Assembly: GCA_947304115.1 (NCBI GenBank)
Contig: CAMZAE010000005.1
Coordinates: 23,132-87,131 of the forward strand
Direction: 5' to 3'
Length of the DNA stretch: 64,000 nucleotides
DNA from: an uncultured Prevotellaceae bacterium
GTDB taxonomy: Bacteria; Bacteroidota; Bacteroidia; Bacteroidales; Bacteroidaceae
Below the pieces are notes generated by a model that was not told the DNA's origin, made no database searches, and saw only the letters and a program-made list of their open reading frames with translations. The first letter of the stretch is position 1. Every line of letters starts with the position of its first letter. Positions 33,962 through 42,630 of the stretch are shown in pieces. A program made the position numbers and the translations under genes.

Positions 33962-35059
33962 TTATTTTACTCCCACTATTTGTGTGGGTGGTAGCTGGGC
34001 TTTTCGCTTGTCGGTTTCGGTGACAATGCGAGCGGCAAGCAGCATGAAGGCTTGCCCTGTGATGCTTGCAGGATTGTCGGCGGCCGGAATGCCATTGTCT
34101 CCGCTTTCGCAGATGTCTTGAACAACAGGAATCTGAGCCAAGAGCGGTAGCTGCATTTGTACTGCCAACTGCTTGACTCCTTCTTTTCCGAAGATATAGT
34201 AATGCTCGTCGGGATGCTGTGCCGGCGTGAACCAAGCCATATTCTCTACGAGGCCGAGGATAGGGACGTTTACCTTCTCGTTCTGGTACATGTCGATACC
34301 TTTGCGGGCATCGGCCAAAGCCACCTGTTGGGGCGTGCTGACAATGACGGCTCCCGTGATGGGGATGGTCTGGACGAGCGTCAGGTGGATGTCTGACGTG
34401 CCAGGAGGCGTGTCGAGGATAAAGTAGTCGAGGTCGCCCCAGTTCGCATCGCCGATGAGTTGCTTGAGCGCATTGCTTGCCATGCCGCCTCGCCACATGA
34501 TGCCCTGCTCTGGGTTGACGAAGAAGCCGATGCTCAGCACCTTCACGCCATATTTCTCTACAGGCACAAGAAGGTCTCGCCCGCCGATATTCTCGCTGTA
34601 AGGGCGTGCATCTTCCATTTGGAACATCTTGGGCACAGAGGGACCGAAGATGTCGCAGTCAAGCAACCCGACGCGCATTCCCATTCTCGCCAAAGCCACA
34701 GCCAAATTGACCGCCACAGTGCTCTTGCCCACACCGCCCTTGCCACTGGATACGGCAATGATGTTCTTTACGCCGGGTAGCAGGTCGGGGAGGTCTGGAC
34801 GTGGTGTCTGCAAGGCACGTGTCTTTATTTCCACTTCGGCATCCTTGCTGGCGTAGGCGTGAATGGCGGCTTCGGCTGCTTTCACGACGCTGCGCATGAA
34901 GGGATCCGTGGGCTTGTCGAAGATGAGGGTGAAGGAGACGCTGAGGCCTGCGATGCGCATATCGTCATCGACCATCTTCATCTCCACAATGCTCTTGCCC
35001 GTCCCTGGATAGCGGACAGTGGCGAGGGCGTCGAGTATAAGCTGGGGGTAAAGGTTCAT
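33962..35059 (-). CDS. mrp: Mrp/NBP35-family iron-sulphur carrier ATPase
   Basis: 365-residue P-loop protein that assembles or carries Fe-S clusters. An N-terminal MIP18/DUF59-like domain (about 1-90, LDALATVRYPGTGKSIVEM) precedes the deviant Walker A AVSSGKGGVGKSTVAVNLA, DCDIFGPSVPKMF, and DYFILDTPPGTSDIHLTLVQ. In enteric Mrp a CxxC pair follows ENM(S/A); here that place reads ENMAWFTPAQHPDEHYYIFG with no Cys, the Bacteroidetes form. Two adjacent ATG codons start the frame (35062 and 35059). It converges on the FKBP gene. Confidence 0.94.
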   Translation of the reverse strand: MNLYPQLILDALATVRYPGTGKSIVEMKMVDDDMRIAGLSVSFTLIFDKPTDPFMRSVVKAAEAAIHAYASKDAEVEIKTRALQTPRPDLPDLLPGVKNIIAVSSGKGGVGKSTVAVNLAVALARMGMRVGLLDCDIFGPSVPKMFQMEDARPYSENIGGRDLLVPVEKYGVKVLSIGFFVNPEQGIMWRGGMASNALKQLIGDANWGDLDYFILDTPPGTSDIHLTLVQTIPITGAVIVSTPQQVALADARKGIDMYQNEKVNVPILGLVENMAWFTPAQHPDEHYYIFGKEGVKQLAVQMQLPLLAQIPVVQDICESGDNGIPAADNPASITGQAFMLLAARIVTETDKRKAQLPPTQIVGVK

Positions 35060-35064
35060 CAAAG

Positions 35065-35124
35065 TAATTTCCTAATGACGTAATAACGAAATAGCGTAAT
35101 AACGTGGTAACGAAATGACGAAAG
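35065..35124. repeat. TAATAACGAAAT-type tandem repeat
   Basis: Imperfect 16-base units (TAATAACGAAATAGCG and relatives) fill the gap between mrp and nrdG. Confidence 0.75.
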
Positions 35125-35134
35125 GTATTATTCT

Positions 35135-35629
35135 TTATTCCTCTCGCTGCCAGGGCACGACGCAGCCTTCCTTCTGCGAGCGTGGCACGTCGATAAGCCG
35201 TTGGTTGCTGCTGCCTCGGAAGAGCAAGCCCTCGTCGCGAAGCCTCTGGACGAAAGGGCCGTCAACCAACACATCTATATATTGTAGCAGGCGTTGTGCC
35301 ATGTCGTTGTGAAGCAAGTCCTCGTAGCGGAAGCCTGTGTAGCACCAGATGGTCTTGTCTGATTCTTTCTTGATGCGTGCGGCAAGTTCTGCAAAGCCTT
35401 CTGCCTGAAAGAGCGGGTCGCCGCCTGTGAAGGTGACATCGGCAAAAGGGTCGGCAAGTATCTCTTCAAGCAGGTCGTCTGTACTGCGGTCTTTGCCTGT
35501 ACCAAAAGCCCACGACTGCGGATTGTGGCAGCCGGGGCATTGGTGGCGACATCCTGCACAGTAGATGCTTGTGCGGAAGCCGGGGCCATCTACTGTGGTG
35601 TCGTGCAGGACACGGAGTACGTTAATCAT
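35135..35629 (-). CDS. nrdG: Anaerobic ribonucleotide reductase activating protein
   Basis: 164-residue radical-SAM activase that installs the glycyl radical on NrdD. The Fe-S motif is CRHQCPGC within GFRTSIYCAGCRHQCPGC (near residue 25), and TGGDPLFQAEGF is the SAM-binding GGE-type motif. The start overlaps the nrdD stop by eight bases, so the two are coupled. Confidence 0.97.
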   Translation of the reverse strand: MINVLRVLHDTTVDGPGFRTSIYCAGCRHQCPGCHNPQSWAFGTGKDRSTDDLLEEILADPFADVTFTGGDPLFQAEGFAELAARIKKESDKTIWCYTGFRYEDLLHNDMAQRLLQYIDVLVDGPFVQRLRDEGLLFRGSSNQRLIDVPRSQKEGCVVPWQREE

Positions 35630-37829
35630 GCACTACGCGGTCGTTAAGTTCGGAGAGTTTGGCTTTGTTCCAGCGGTCGGTAGTGCCGACGAGATAGCCC
35701 GTAATGCGTTGCAGGCGGTCGATATTCGTGCTGCCGCACTTCGGACAGGTGTCCATCACCTTCTCCGCGTTCTCGTAGCCACAATCCATGCAGCGGTTAC
35801 GAGTGTGGTTGACGCTGCCGTAGCCGATGTCGTACTTGTCCATCATATCCACGATGCGCATAACGGCTTCGGGGTTGTGCGTGGCGTCGCCGTCAATCTC
35901 CACATAGAAGATGTGACCGCCGCGAGTGAGGTTGTGGTAGGGAGCCTCGATCTGTGCCTTGTGCAAAGCCGAGCAGTGGTAATAGACGGGCACATGGTTG
36001 GAGTTGGTGTAGTAGTCGCGGTCGGTGATGCCCGGCAGGATGCCGAATTTCTCGCGGTCGCGCTTGGTAAAGCGTCCTGCGAGGCCTTCTGCGGGTGTGG
36101 CGAGGACGCTGTAGTTGTGCTGGTAGCGCTCGCAGAAGTCATTGACGCGGTCGCGCATATAGGTGACAATCTTCAGGCCAAGCTCCTGTGCCTCTTCGCT
36201 CTCTCCGTGATGCTTGCCGATGAGGGCTATGAGGCATTCTGCCAAGCCGATGAAGCCAATGCCGAGTGTGCCCTGGTTGATGACGGGTGCGATAGTGTCG
36301 TTGGGACCGAGCTTCTCGCTGCCAATCCAAAGGCCTTTCATCAACAAGGGGAACTGCTTGGCGAAGGCTGTCTTCTGGAACTCAAAGCGGTCGTGGAGCT
36401 GTTGTGCTGCCACCTCAAGCATGTTGTCGAGCTTTGCGAAGAAAGCGTCAATGCGTTCTTGCTTGTTCTCGATGCCCATGCATTCGATGGCGAGTTTCAC
36501 GATGTTCATCGTGGTGAAGCTCAGGTTGCCGCGACCGATGCTTGTCTTGGGGCCGAAGCGGTTCTCGAAGACACGTGTGCGGCAGCCCATCGTGGCGCAT
36601 TCCCATTTGTAGCGCTCCGGATCGTCCTCGCGCCAATTCTCGTTGAAGTTGTAGGGGGCGTCGAGGTTAATGAAGTTGGGGAAGAAGCGGCGTGCTGTCA
36701 CCTTGCAGGCATACTTGTAGAGGTCGTAGTTGCGGTCGGTGGGCAGATAGCTGAGGCCTTTCTTCTTCTTCCATATCTGGATGGGGAAGATGGCAGTCTC
36801 GCCGTTGCCGACGCCTTCGTAGGTGCTGCGGAGGAGTTCGCGGATGATGCAACGTCCTTCTGCGCTGGTGTCGGTGCCGTAGTTGATGCTGGAGAATACA
36901 ACCTGGTTTCCGCCGCGGCTGTGGATGGTGTTCATGTTGTGGATGAAGGCCTCCATAGCCTGATGCACGCGGCCGACAGTCTTGTTGATGGCGTGCTGCT
37001 TGATGCGCTCACGTCCCTGGAGGCCGTCGAGCGGGATGTTCAGGTAGTCGTCGATGGGCGCATTGTAGAGTTCGCTGTAGTCCTCGGCCGTGAGGTCTTC
37101 GAGCACCTTCACCTCCTCGATGTAAGAGGAACGCACGAAGGGGGCCAGATAGTAGTCGAAAGCTGGGATGGCCTGACCGCCGTGCATCTCGTTCTGCACG
37201 GTTTCCATGCTGATGCAACCCAGGATGCTGGCTGTCTCGATGCGCTTTGCGGGGCGGCTCTCTCCGTGACCGGCCTGGAAGCCGTTCTTGAGGATGAGGT
37301 CGAGCGGGTGCTGCACGCAGGTGAGCGACTTGGTGGGGTAGTAGTCCTTGTCGTGGATGTGGAGGTAGTTGCCCAGCACGGCTTCCTTGGCGCTCTCGCT
37401 CAGGAGGAAGTCATCCACAAAAGGCTTTGTCGTCTCGCTTGCGAACTTCATCATCATGCCTGCCGGCGTGTCGGCGTTCATGTTGGCGTTCTCGCGCGTG
37501 ACATCATTATTTTTTATATTAATGATTTCAAGGAAGATGTCACGTGTCTTGGCTTTGCGGGCCACACTGCGCTGGTTGCGGTACTTGATGTATGCCTTGG
37601 CCACATCTTTACGGGCACTCTTCATGAGTTCGTTTTCCACCATGTCCTGGATTTCCTCCACGGTCATCTGGCTCTTTCCCTTCATGGAGATGCGGTCGGC
37701 AATCTGCTGGATGAGTACGTTGTCCTCACCCTCCTCGGTGGTCAGCATTGCCTTGCGGATAGCAGCACAGATTTTCTGCTCATTGAAGCCTACTGTGCGT
37801 CCGTCTCTTTTTTTGACTGTCTGTATCAT
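35622..37829 (-). CDS. nrdD: Anaerobic ribonucleoside-triphosphate reductase
   Basis: 735-residue class III reductase making dNTPs without oxygen. The ATP-cone domain (IQTVKKRDGRTVGFNEQKIC ... AAIRKAM) is at the N-terminus. The catalytic barrel includes CVQHPLDLILKNGF and GRGNLSFTTMNIVKLA. The C-terminus has the zinc site CMDCGYEN...CPKCGSTN and the glycyl-radical loop RITGYLVGT. A very long open frame on the opposite strand is an antisense shadow. Preceded by a -7 box and by repeated AAAAGTTTTCC motifs. An obligate or facultative anaerobe is implied. Confidence 0.98.
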   Translation of the reverse strand: MIQTVKKRDGRTVGFNEQKICAAIRKAMLTTEEGEDNVLIQQIADRISMKGKSQMTVEEIQDMVENELMKSARKDVAKAYIKYRNQRSVARKAKTRDIFLEIINIKNNDVTRENANMNADTPAGMMMKFASETTKPFVDDFLLSESAKEAVLGNYLHIHDKDYYPTKSLTCVQHPLDLILKNGFQAGHGESRPAKRIETASILGCISMETVQNEMHGGQAIPAFDYYLAPFVRSSYIEEVKVLEDLTAEDYSELYNAPIDDYLNIPLDGLQGRERIKQHAINKTVGRVHQAMEAFIHNMNTIHSRGGNQVVFSSINYGTDTSAEGRCIIRELLRSTYEGVGNGETAIFPIQIWKKKKGLSYLPTDRNYDLYKYACKVTARRFFPNFINLDAPYNFNENWREDDPERYKWECATMGCRTRVFENRFGPKTSIGRGNLSFTTMNIVKLAIECMGIENKQERIDAFFAKLDNMLEVAAQQLHDRFEFQKTAFAKQFPLLMKGLWIGSEKLGPNDTIAPVINQGTLGIGFIGLAECLIALIGKHHGESEEAQELGLKIVTYMRDRVNDFCERYQHNYSVLATPAEGLAGRFTKRDREKFGILPGITDRDYYTNSNHVPVYYHCSALHKAQIEAPYHNLTRGGHIFYVEIDGDATHNPEAVMRIVDMMDKYDIGYGSVNHTRNRCMDCGYENAEKVMDTCPKCGSTNIDRLQRITGYLVGTTDRWNKAKLSELNDRVVHD

Positions 37830-37874
37830 ATTCTGTTTTTATGTGTTTAGGATTTGTCTTGACGAAAATCGCTG

Positions 37875-37882
37875 CAAAGGTA
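37875..37882 (-). promoter_or_regulatory. -7 box of nrdDG
   Basis: TACCTTTG on the minus strand, 46 bases before the ATG. Confidence 0.75.
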
Positions 37883-38228
37883 TATAAAACATGAATTTTG
37901 TGCAAGCAAAAAGACGAAAAAGTTTCCTTGTTTGGGCGATTTTTTTAATGTTTCAAAATAAAAGTTTTCCAAAAGATTTTGTAAGTATATGCAAATCAGT
38001 GACGTATGTTTTTTGTATTAAACGAAAAGTTTTCCAAAACGACAATTTGTGTAGCGTTCTAGTTAGAAAATCAAGACTTTACGTGTCGTGTATGATTCTT
38101 TCCGTAATTTTGGCCTCGGTTTAAGCAGACAGGATATCAAGGCAATACGCGGAGAAACTCCATGCTGTTGGGTGAGAAAACTCATTCCGCACTCAGAGAA
38201 CCCCCACGCCGCCAGACGAATTCTTTAT
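37883..38228. other. nrdD upstream region with repeated AAAAGTTTTCC motifs
   Basis: Gene-free. AAAAGTTTTCCAAAA occurs at about 37961-37974 and 38025-38039, and a related AAAAAGTTTCC at 37917-37927. They are upstream of the nrdD promoter and could be operator sites. No NrdR box was recognised. Confidence 0.45.
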
Positions 38229-38304
38229 TTTACGTCGTAAATTGTACAATTTGCGACATGAAATGTACAAATTACGTCGTGAAACGTACAATTTACGACG
38301 TAAA
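38229..38304. repeat. 76-bp element: 21-bp tandem units with perfect 19-bp inverted ends
   Basis: Three and a half units of about 21 bases built on ACGTCGTAAA and TGTACAATTT. The outermost 19 bases (38229-38247 and 38286-38304) are exact inverted repeats, so the whole element can fold into a long stem. It lies between the nrdD promoter region and the coiled-coil gene. Confidence 0.9.
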
Positions 38305-38414
38305 TTAAAAAACTCCTGCTGCCGCGATGGTTTTCTTATTGTGAAAAAATGGTAAATTCCGTGTCGTAAAACTAATTTATCCAAGCGACGGGCATGGAAT
38401 TCAGGATTTTTATC

Positions 38415-38422
38415 TATCTTTG
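38415..38422 (+). promoter_or_regulatory. -7 box of coiled-coil gene
   Basis: TATCTTTG, 43 bases before ATG 38465. Confidence 0.75.
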
Positions 38423-38464
38423 TGCTCGGAAAAAAAACAAAGGACCACATTCAATAATACGGTT

Positions 38465-39340
38465 ATGGATAAGAAAGTGAAGATTATACTTGCTCTGGTT
38501 GCATTTGTCATTGTCGTTGTCATAGGCTTCCTCGTACACTCTTTGCGCCAACAGATTGTAGAGAGCCGCCAGATGTTGGAACTTGCCGAAATGGACAAAC
38601 TGGAGATGGAGAACGAATACGAACAGTTCGCCATGCAGTATAATGAGATGAAGATGCAGATCAACAATGACTCTCTTGTCACCCAGCTTGAAATGGAGCA
38701 GAAGCGGACGGAGGAACTGCTTGAGGAATTGCGCCGTGTCAAAAGCAGTGATGCGGCGGAAATCATGCGACTGAAGAAAGAACTGGCCACGCTCAGAGAG
38801 GTCTTGCGCAGCTATGTCCTTCAGATTGATTCCCTGAATCGCATGAACGAGGCGCTTACGCAGGAGAACTCTAATCTCAGAACCCAGAACGAGCAGGCAC
38901 AGCAGCATATCACGAACCTCTCTAACGAGAACGAATCGCTCTCCGACAAGGTGGCAATTGCCAGCCAGCTCGATGCGACGGGCATTTCCGTCATAGGGAA
39001 AAACAAGAAAGGGAAGGCTGCCAATAAAATTAAGGATGTCAAGAAGTTTGTCATCAGTTTCACCATTTCCCGCAATGTCACCACGTCCACAGGTATCCGC
39101 AGCCTTTATGTCCGCATCACAACACCAACCGGCGACGTGCTTACGAAGGGTGGCACCTTCGCCTACGAGAACCGCCAACTCGAGTACAGCATCCGCAAGG
39201 ACATCGAATATACCGGCGAGGAGCAGAGCGTTGTGGTTTACTGGGATGTGGCCGAGGCCCTGAGCGCAGGCAACTACCGTGTTGACATCTTTGCCGACGG
39301 ACAGAACATCGGCACGACTCACTTCGCCTTCGACAAGTAA
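38465..39340 (+). CDS. Membrane-anchored coiled-coil protein
   Basis: 291 residues: an N-terminal membrane anchor ([20 protein letters not shown], about 5-24), a long coiled coil (about 28-160, heptads with [19 protein letters not shown]), a Lys/Gly linker ([12 protein letters not shown]) and a C-terminal beta domain ([20 protein letters not shown] ... [10 protein letters not shown]). This layout is common in Bacteroidetes and resembles septum- or envelope-associated proteins, but I cannot name a function. I chose ATG 38465; a longer in-frame ORF begins within the promoter. Its stop overlaps the trmB start (TAATG). Confidence 0.87.
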   Translation: MDKKVKIILALVAFVIVVVIGFLVHSLRQQIVESRQMLELAEMDKLEMENEYEQFAMQYNEMKMQINNDSLVTQLEMEQKRTEELLEELRRVKSSDAAEIMRLKKELATLREVLRSYVLQIDSLNRMNEALTQENSNLRTQNEQAQQHITNLSNENESLSDKVAIASQLDATGISVIGKNKKGKAANKIKDVKKFVISFTISRNVTTSTGIRSLYVRITTPTGDVLTKGGTFAYENRQLEYSIRKDIEYTGEEQSVVVYWDVAEALSAGNYRVDIFADGQNIGTTHFAFDK

Positions 39341-40077
39341 TGGGCAAAGGGAAGTTAGCAAAGTTCGCAGAGATGGCGCAGAACCCTCTCGTCGTGGAGT
39401 GTCCGATGGCAGCCGTCATGCAGGAGGAGTTCCCCCTGCGCGGGCGTTGGCATGAGGACTTCTTCCACAATGATAACCCCATTGTCCTTGAGCTTGGCTG
39501 CGGTCGCGGCGAATACACCATAGGGCTGGGGAAGCAGATGCCCGACAAGAACTATATCGGTGTTGACATCAAAGGCGCGCGAATGTGGACGGGCGCGAAA
39601 GAGGCGTTGCAGATGGGCATGAAGAATGTCGGCTTCCTGCGCACAAACATCGAGTTTATCCAGCGTTTTTTCGCCCCTGGCGAAGTGAGCGAGATATGGC
39701 TTACCTTCTCCGACCCGCAGATGAAGAAGGTCACGAAACGTCTCACCAGCACTTACTTCCTGGAACGATACCGTCAGTTCCTTTGCGACGGCGGACTTAT
39801 TCACCTCAAGACCGACTCTAACTTCCTCTTCACATACACAGAAGAACTGCTCAAGGCCAACGGCATCGAGCCGGAGGTGACAACGAGGGACCAAGCCCCT
39901 TCTTCCATCCAAACCTACTACGAAAGCATGTGGCGTGCCAGGGGCATCGGCATCAAATACCTTTGCTTCCGCTTGCGACAAGGCATACGCCTCGTAGAGC
40001 CTGAGGTGGAAATCCCTCTTGACGAATACCGTTCCTATAGCCGCGAAAAGCGAAGTGGCAGTGAAAAGCATGTGTAA
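39340..40077 (+). CDS. trmB: tRNA (guanine-N7-)-methyltransferase
   Basis: 245-residue SAM-dependent enzyme that makes m7G46 in tRNA. SAM motif I is [16 protein letters not shown] (near residue 50), followed by [34 protein letters not shown] with the family PW/SDP segment, and [15 protein letters not shown]. It is about 20 residues longer than E. coli TrmB at the N-terminus. Start codon overlaps the upstream stop by one base; a terminator hairpin follows. Confidence 0.95.
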   Translation: MGKGKLAKFAEMAQNPLVVECPMAAVMQEEFPLRGRWHEDFFHNDNPIVLELGCGRGEYTIGLGKQMPDKNYIGVDIKGARMWTGAKEALQMGMKNVGFLRTNIEFIQRFFAPGEVSEIWLTFSDPQMKKVTKRLTSTYFLERYRQFLCDGGLIHLKTDSNFLFTYTEELLKANGIEPEVTTRDQAPSSIQTYYESMWRARGIGIKYLCFRLRQGIRLVEPEVEIPLDEYRSYSREKRSGSEKHV

Positions 40078-40078
40078 A

Positions 40079-40109
40079 AGCCTGTCCTTTTGGACAAAAC
40101 CACAGGCTT
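40079..40109 (+). terminator. Hairpin after trmB
   Basis: AGCCTGT/ACAGGCT with an inner TGTCC/GGACA; only a short T-rich tail. Confidence 0.6.
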
Positions 40110-40155
40110 ACACATATTTCCCGTCCCAAGATGCTAATTATTCGAGATTTTTATC

Positions 40156-40163
40156 TACCTTTG
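40156..40163 (+). promoter_or_regulatory. -7 box of purB
   Basis: TACCTTTG, 38 bases before the ATG. Confidence 0.75.
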
Positions 40164-40200
40164 CACGCGCAAATTTAGATATTGATACATTATTATATTT

Positions 40201-41565
40201 ATGGAACTTGACATGCTGACAGCCGTTTCGCCCATTGACGGACGATACAGAGGCAAGACGGAACCCTTGGCAGCATACTTCTCGGAGTATGCGCTGATTC
40301 GTTATCGTGTACGCGTTGAGATTGAATACTTCATCGCACTCATTCATTTGCCCCTGCCTCAGTTGGAAGGCTTCCCTGTCGGCGACGAAAAGCTCCGAAG
40401 CATCTATCTTGACTTCACCGAGCAGGACGCCCAGCGTGTCAAGGACATTGAGGCTGTCACCAACCACGACGTGAAGGCCGTGGAATACTTCATCAAGGAG
40501 AAGTTCGACGAGTTGGATAAACTTTCAACTTTCAACTTTCAACTATCAACTTTTAAGGAGTTCATCCACTTTGGCCTTACCAGTCAGGATATCAACAACA
40601 CCAGTGTGCCCCTGAGCATCAAAGAGGCCTTGGAGCAGGTCTATTATCCTCTTCTTGAGGAACTCATCAGCCAGCTTTCCCAGTTTGCCGAGGAGTGGAA
40701 GGATGTCCCCATGCTCGCCAAGACACACGGCCAGCCGGCAAGTCCCACGCGCTTGGGCAAGGAGGTGATGGTCTTCGTCTATCGTCTGCAACGCCAGCTC
40801 GACATGCTTCGCTCCGTTCCCCTTACGGCCAAGTTCGGCGGCGCGACTGGCAATTTCAACGCCCATCATGTGGCTTTCCCGCAGTACGACTGGCGTGACT
40901 TCGGTCGCCGCTTCGTCAAAGAAAGTCTCGGACTTGAGCGAGAAGAATATACTACGCAAATAAGCAACTACGACTGCCTGGGTGCGGTGTTCGATGCCAT
41001 GAAGCGCATCAACACCATCATCATCGACCTTGACCGCGACTTCTGGCAGTACGTCTCGATGGAATACTTTCGCCAGAAGATTAAGGCAGGCGAAGTGGGC
41101 AGTAGTGCCATGCCCCACAAAGTCAACCCCATCGACTTTGAAAACTCCGAAGGCAATCTCGGCATAGCCAATGCCATATTAGCACATCTCAGCCAGAAGC
41201 TGCCCATCAGCCGCCTGCAACGCGACCTGACGGACAGCACCGTGCTGCGCAACATCGGCGTGCCTATGGGCCACATGCTCATCAGTATCCAGAGCACGCT
41301 GAAAGGCTTGCGAAAACTGGTCCTCAACGAAGAAGCCATCCGCCGCGACCTTGAAGGGTGCTGGGCTGTCTGTGCCGAAGCCATTCAAACCATTCTGCGC
41401 AGGGAAGCCTATCCGCATCCCTACGAAGCCCTCAAAGCCCTAACCCGCACAGGAAAAGGCATTGACGAGGCAACCATCAAGAACTTTATAGAAGAACTGA
41501 ACGTCAGCGAATCCGTGAAGGAAGAGCTGCGTGTTATAACTCCATACACTTATACAGGAATATAA
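40201..41565 (+). CDS. purB: Adenylosuccinate lyase with repeat-derived in-frame insertion
   Basis: 454-residue cytosolic enzyme of the fumarase/aspartase family, acting twice in purine synthesis (SAICAR to AICAR and adenylosuccinate to AMP). Marks: LTAVSPIDGRYRGKTEPLAA, NHDVKAVEYFIKEK, HTGLTS-equivalent FIHFGLTSQDINNT, KTHGQPASPTRLGKE and the signature SSAMPHKVNPIDFENSEGN. Between KFDELDK and KEFIHFG stand residues LSTFNFQLSTF, encoded by four copies of TTTCAAC, the same repeat that lies between genes at 1203 and 42601. The region is about seven residues longer than in E. coli PurB, so a 21-base in-frame insertion is inferred in a surface loop near residue 110. The active-site segments are intact. 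Confidence 0.96.
   Translation: MELDMLTAVSPIDGRYRGKTEPLAAYFSEYALIRYRVRVEIEYFIALIHLPLPQLEGFPVGDEKLRSIYLDFTEQDAQRVKDIEAVTNHDVKAVEYFIKEKFDELDKLSTFNFQLSTFKEFIHFGLTSQDINNTSVPLSIKEALEQVYYPLLEELISQLSQFAEEWKDVPMLAKTHGQPASPTRLGKEVMVFVYRLQRQLDMLRSVPLTAKFGGATGNFNAHHVAFPQYDWRDFGRRFVKESLGLEREEYTTQISNYDCLGAVFDAMKRINTIIIDLDRDFWQYVSMEYFRQKIKAGEVGSSAMPHKVNPIDFENSEGNLGIANAILAHLSQKLPISRLQRDLTDSTVLRNIGVPMGHMLISIQSTLKGLRKLVLNEEAIRRDLEGCWAVCAEAIQTILRREAYPHPYEALKALTRTGKGIDEATIKNFIEELNVSESVKEELRVITPYTYTGI
40523..40556. repeat. TTTCAAC repeat inside purB
   Basis: Four to five copies of the 7-base unit within the open frame; because 3 x 7 = 21 bases, the insertion keeps frame and is read in all three phases in turn. 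Confidence 0.85.
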
Positions 41566-41580
41566 TAACGCTTTTAGGAA

Positions 41581-42600
41581 ATGTACAAAGAAGAGAACTG
41601 GAGAGACAAATTCTCGGAATCTGAAGCACCAAGGCGCACTTTTAATGCGCGGAACTCCGAGAGAGAGGGTGGCGGTCGTCGTGAGGTCAATCGTCCACGT
41701 TACAACCGCGATGGTAACAACCAACAGAGAGAAGGAGGCTATCAGCCTCGTCCAAGATATAATCGTGAGGAAGGCTATCAGCCCAGAGGGGGCAACCGTC
41801 CTCGCACGGCCGACTATAATCCTCATGCAAAGTACAGCATGAAGAAGCAGATTGAGTACAGGGAGAAGAACTTTGATCCCGATGCTCCTATCCGCTTGAA
41901 CAAGTACCTTGCCAATGCCGGCGTTTGCTCTCGTCGCGAGGCTGACGCGTTCATAGAGGCTGGTGTCGTGAAGGTCAACGGCGAGATTGTCACAGAGCTT
42001 GGCACGAAGGTAAAGCGCTCGGACGAGGTACACTTCCACGACCAACTGGTTAATATGGAGAAGAAGGTTTATATCCTTCTCAACAAACCCAAGGACTATG
42101 TGACAACCAGTGACGATCCTCAAAACCGCAAGACGGTGATGGACCTTGTGAAAGGTGCCTGCCGCGAGCGCGTCTATCCTGTTGGCCGCCTCGACCGGAA
42201 TACGACAGGCGTGCTTCTGCTCACAAATGACGGAGAACTGGCAACAAAGCTCACGCATCCGAAGCATCTCAAGAAGAAGATCTACCATGTCTTCCTCGAT
42301 AAGAATGTCACGGCCAACGATATGCGACAGATAGCAGAAGGCTTTGAACTCGAGGACGGCGAGATACATGCAGATGCTGTTGAATATGCAAGCGAGACGG
42401 ACCGCAAGCAGGTGGGCATCGAAATCCACAGCGGCCGCAACCGCATCGTGCGTCGCATCTTCGAGCATCTCGGCTATAAGGTCACAAAACTTGACCGCGT
42501 CTATTTCGCAGGCTTGACCAAGAAGAACGTGCGTCGCGGCGATTGGCGCTTCCTCACGGAAAAGGAAGTAAACATGCTCAAGATGGGAGCCTTTGAATAA
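41581..42600 (+). CDS. rRNA pseudouridine synthase, RluB/RsuA family, with Arg/Gly-rich N-terminus
   Basis: 339 residues. The first 95 are low complexity, rich in Arg, Gly, Asn and Tyr (REGGGRREVNRPRYNRDG), a disordered RNA-binding extension usual in Bacteroidetes RluB. Then an S4 domain (IRLNKYLANAGVCSRREADA, about 100-160) and the catalytic domain with the nucleophile Asp in VGRLDRNTTGVLLLTNDG near residue 205; IEIHSGRNRIVRRIFEHLGY closes the active site. It should isomerise a uridine in the large-subunit rRNA (likely position 2605, by family). Starts 15 bases after purB, so probably co-transcribed. Confidence 0.93.
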   Translation: MYKEENWRDKFSESEAPRRTFNARNSEREGGGRREVNRPRYNRDGNNQQREGGYQPRPRYNREEGYQPRGGNRPRTADYNPHAKYSMKKQIEYREKNFDPDAPIRLNKYLANAGVCSRREADAFIEAGVVKVNGEIVTELGTKVKRSDEVHFHDQLVNMEKKVYILLNKPKDYVTTSDDPQNRKTVMDLVKGACRERVYPVGRLDRNTTGVLLLTNDGELATKLTHPKHLKKKIYHVFLDKNVTANDMRQIAEGFELEDGEIHADAVEYASETDRKQVGIEIHSGRNRIVRRIFEHLGYKVTKLDRVYFAGLTKKNVRRGDWRFLTEKEVNMLKMGAFE

Positions 42601-42630
42601 TTGTAAATTGAAAGTTGTAAATTGAAAGTT
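42601..42630. repeat. TTGTAAATTGAAAGT tandem duplicate before asnS
   Basis: Two copies of a 15-base unit fill the gap between the pseudouridine synthase stop and the asnS ATG. Confidence 0.8.

Noticed and set aside
35565..37850. 761-codon open frame on the plus strand
   Set aside because: It is the exact antisense of nrdD, which has every family motif; the product is Val/Ala/Leu-rich without any domain.
37883..38040. NrdR boxes upstream of nrdD
   Set aside because: The repeated AAAAGTTTTCC motif does not resemble the ACACwATATATwGTGT consensus.
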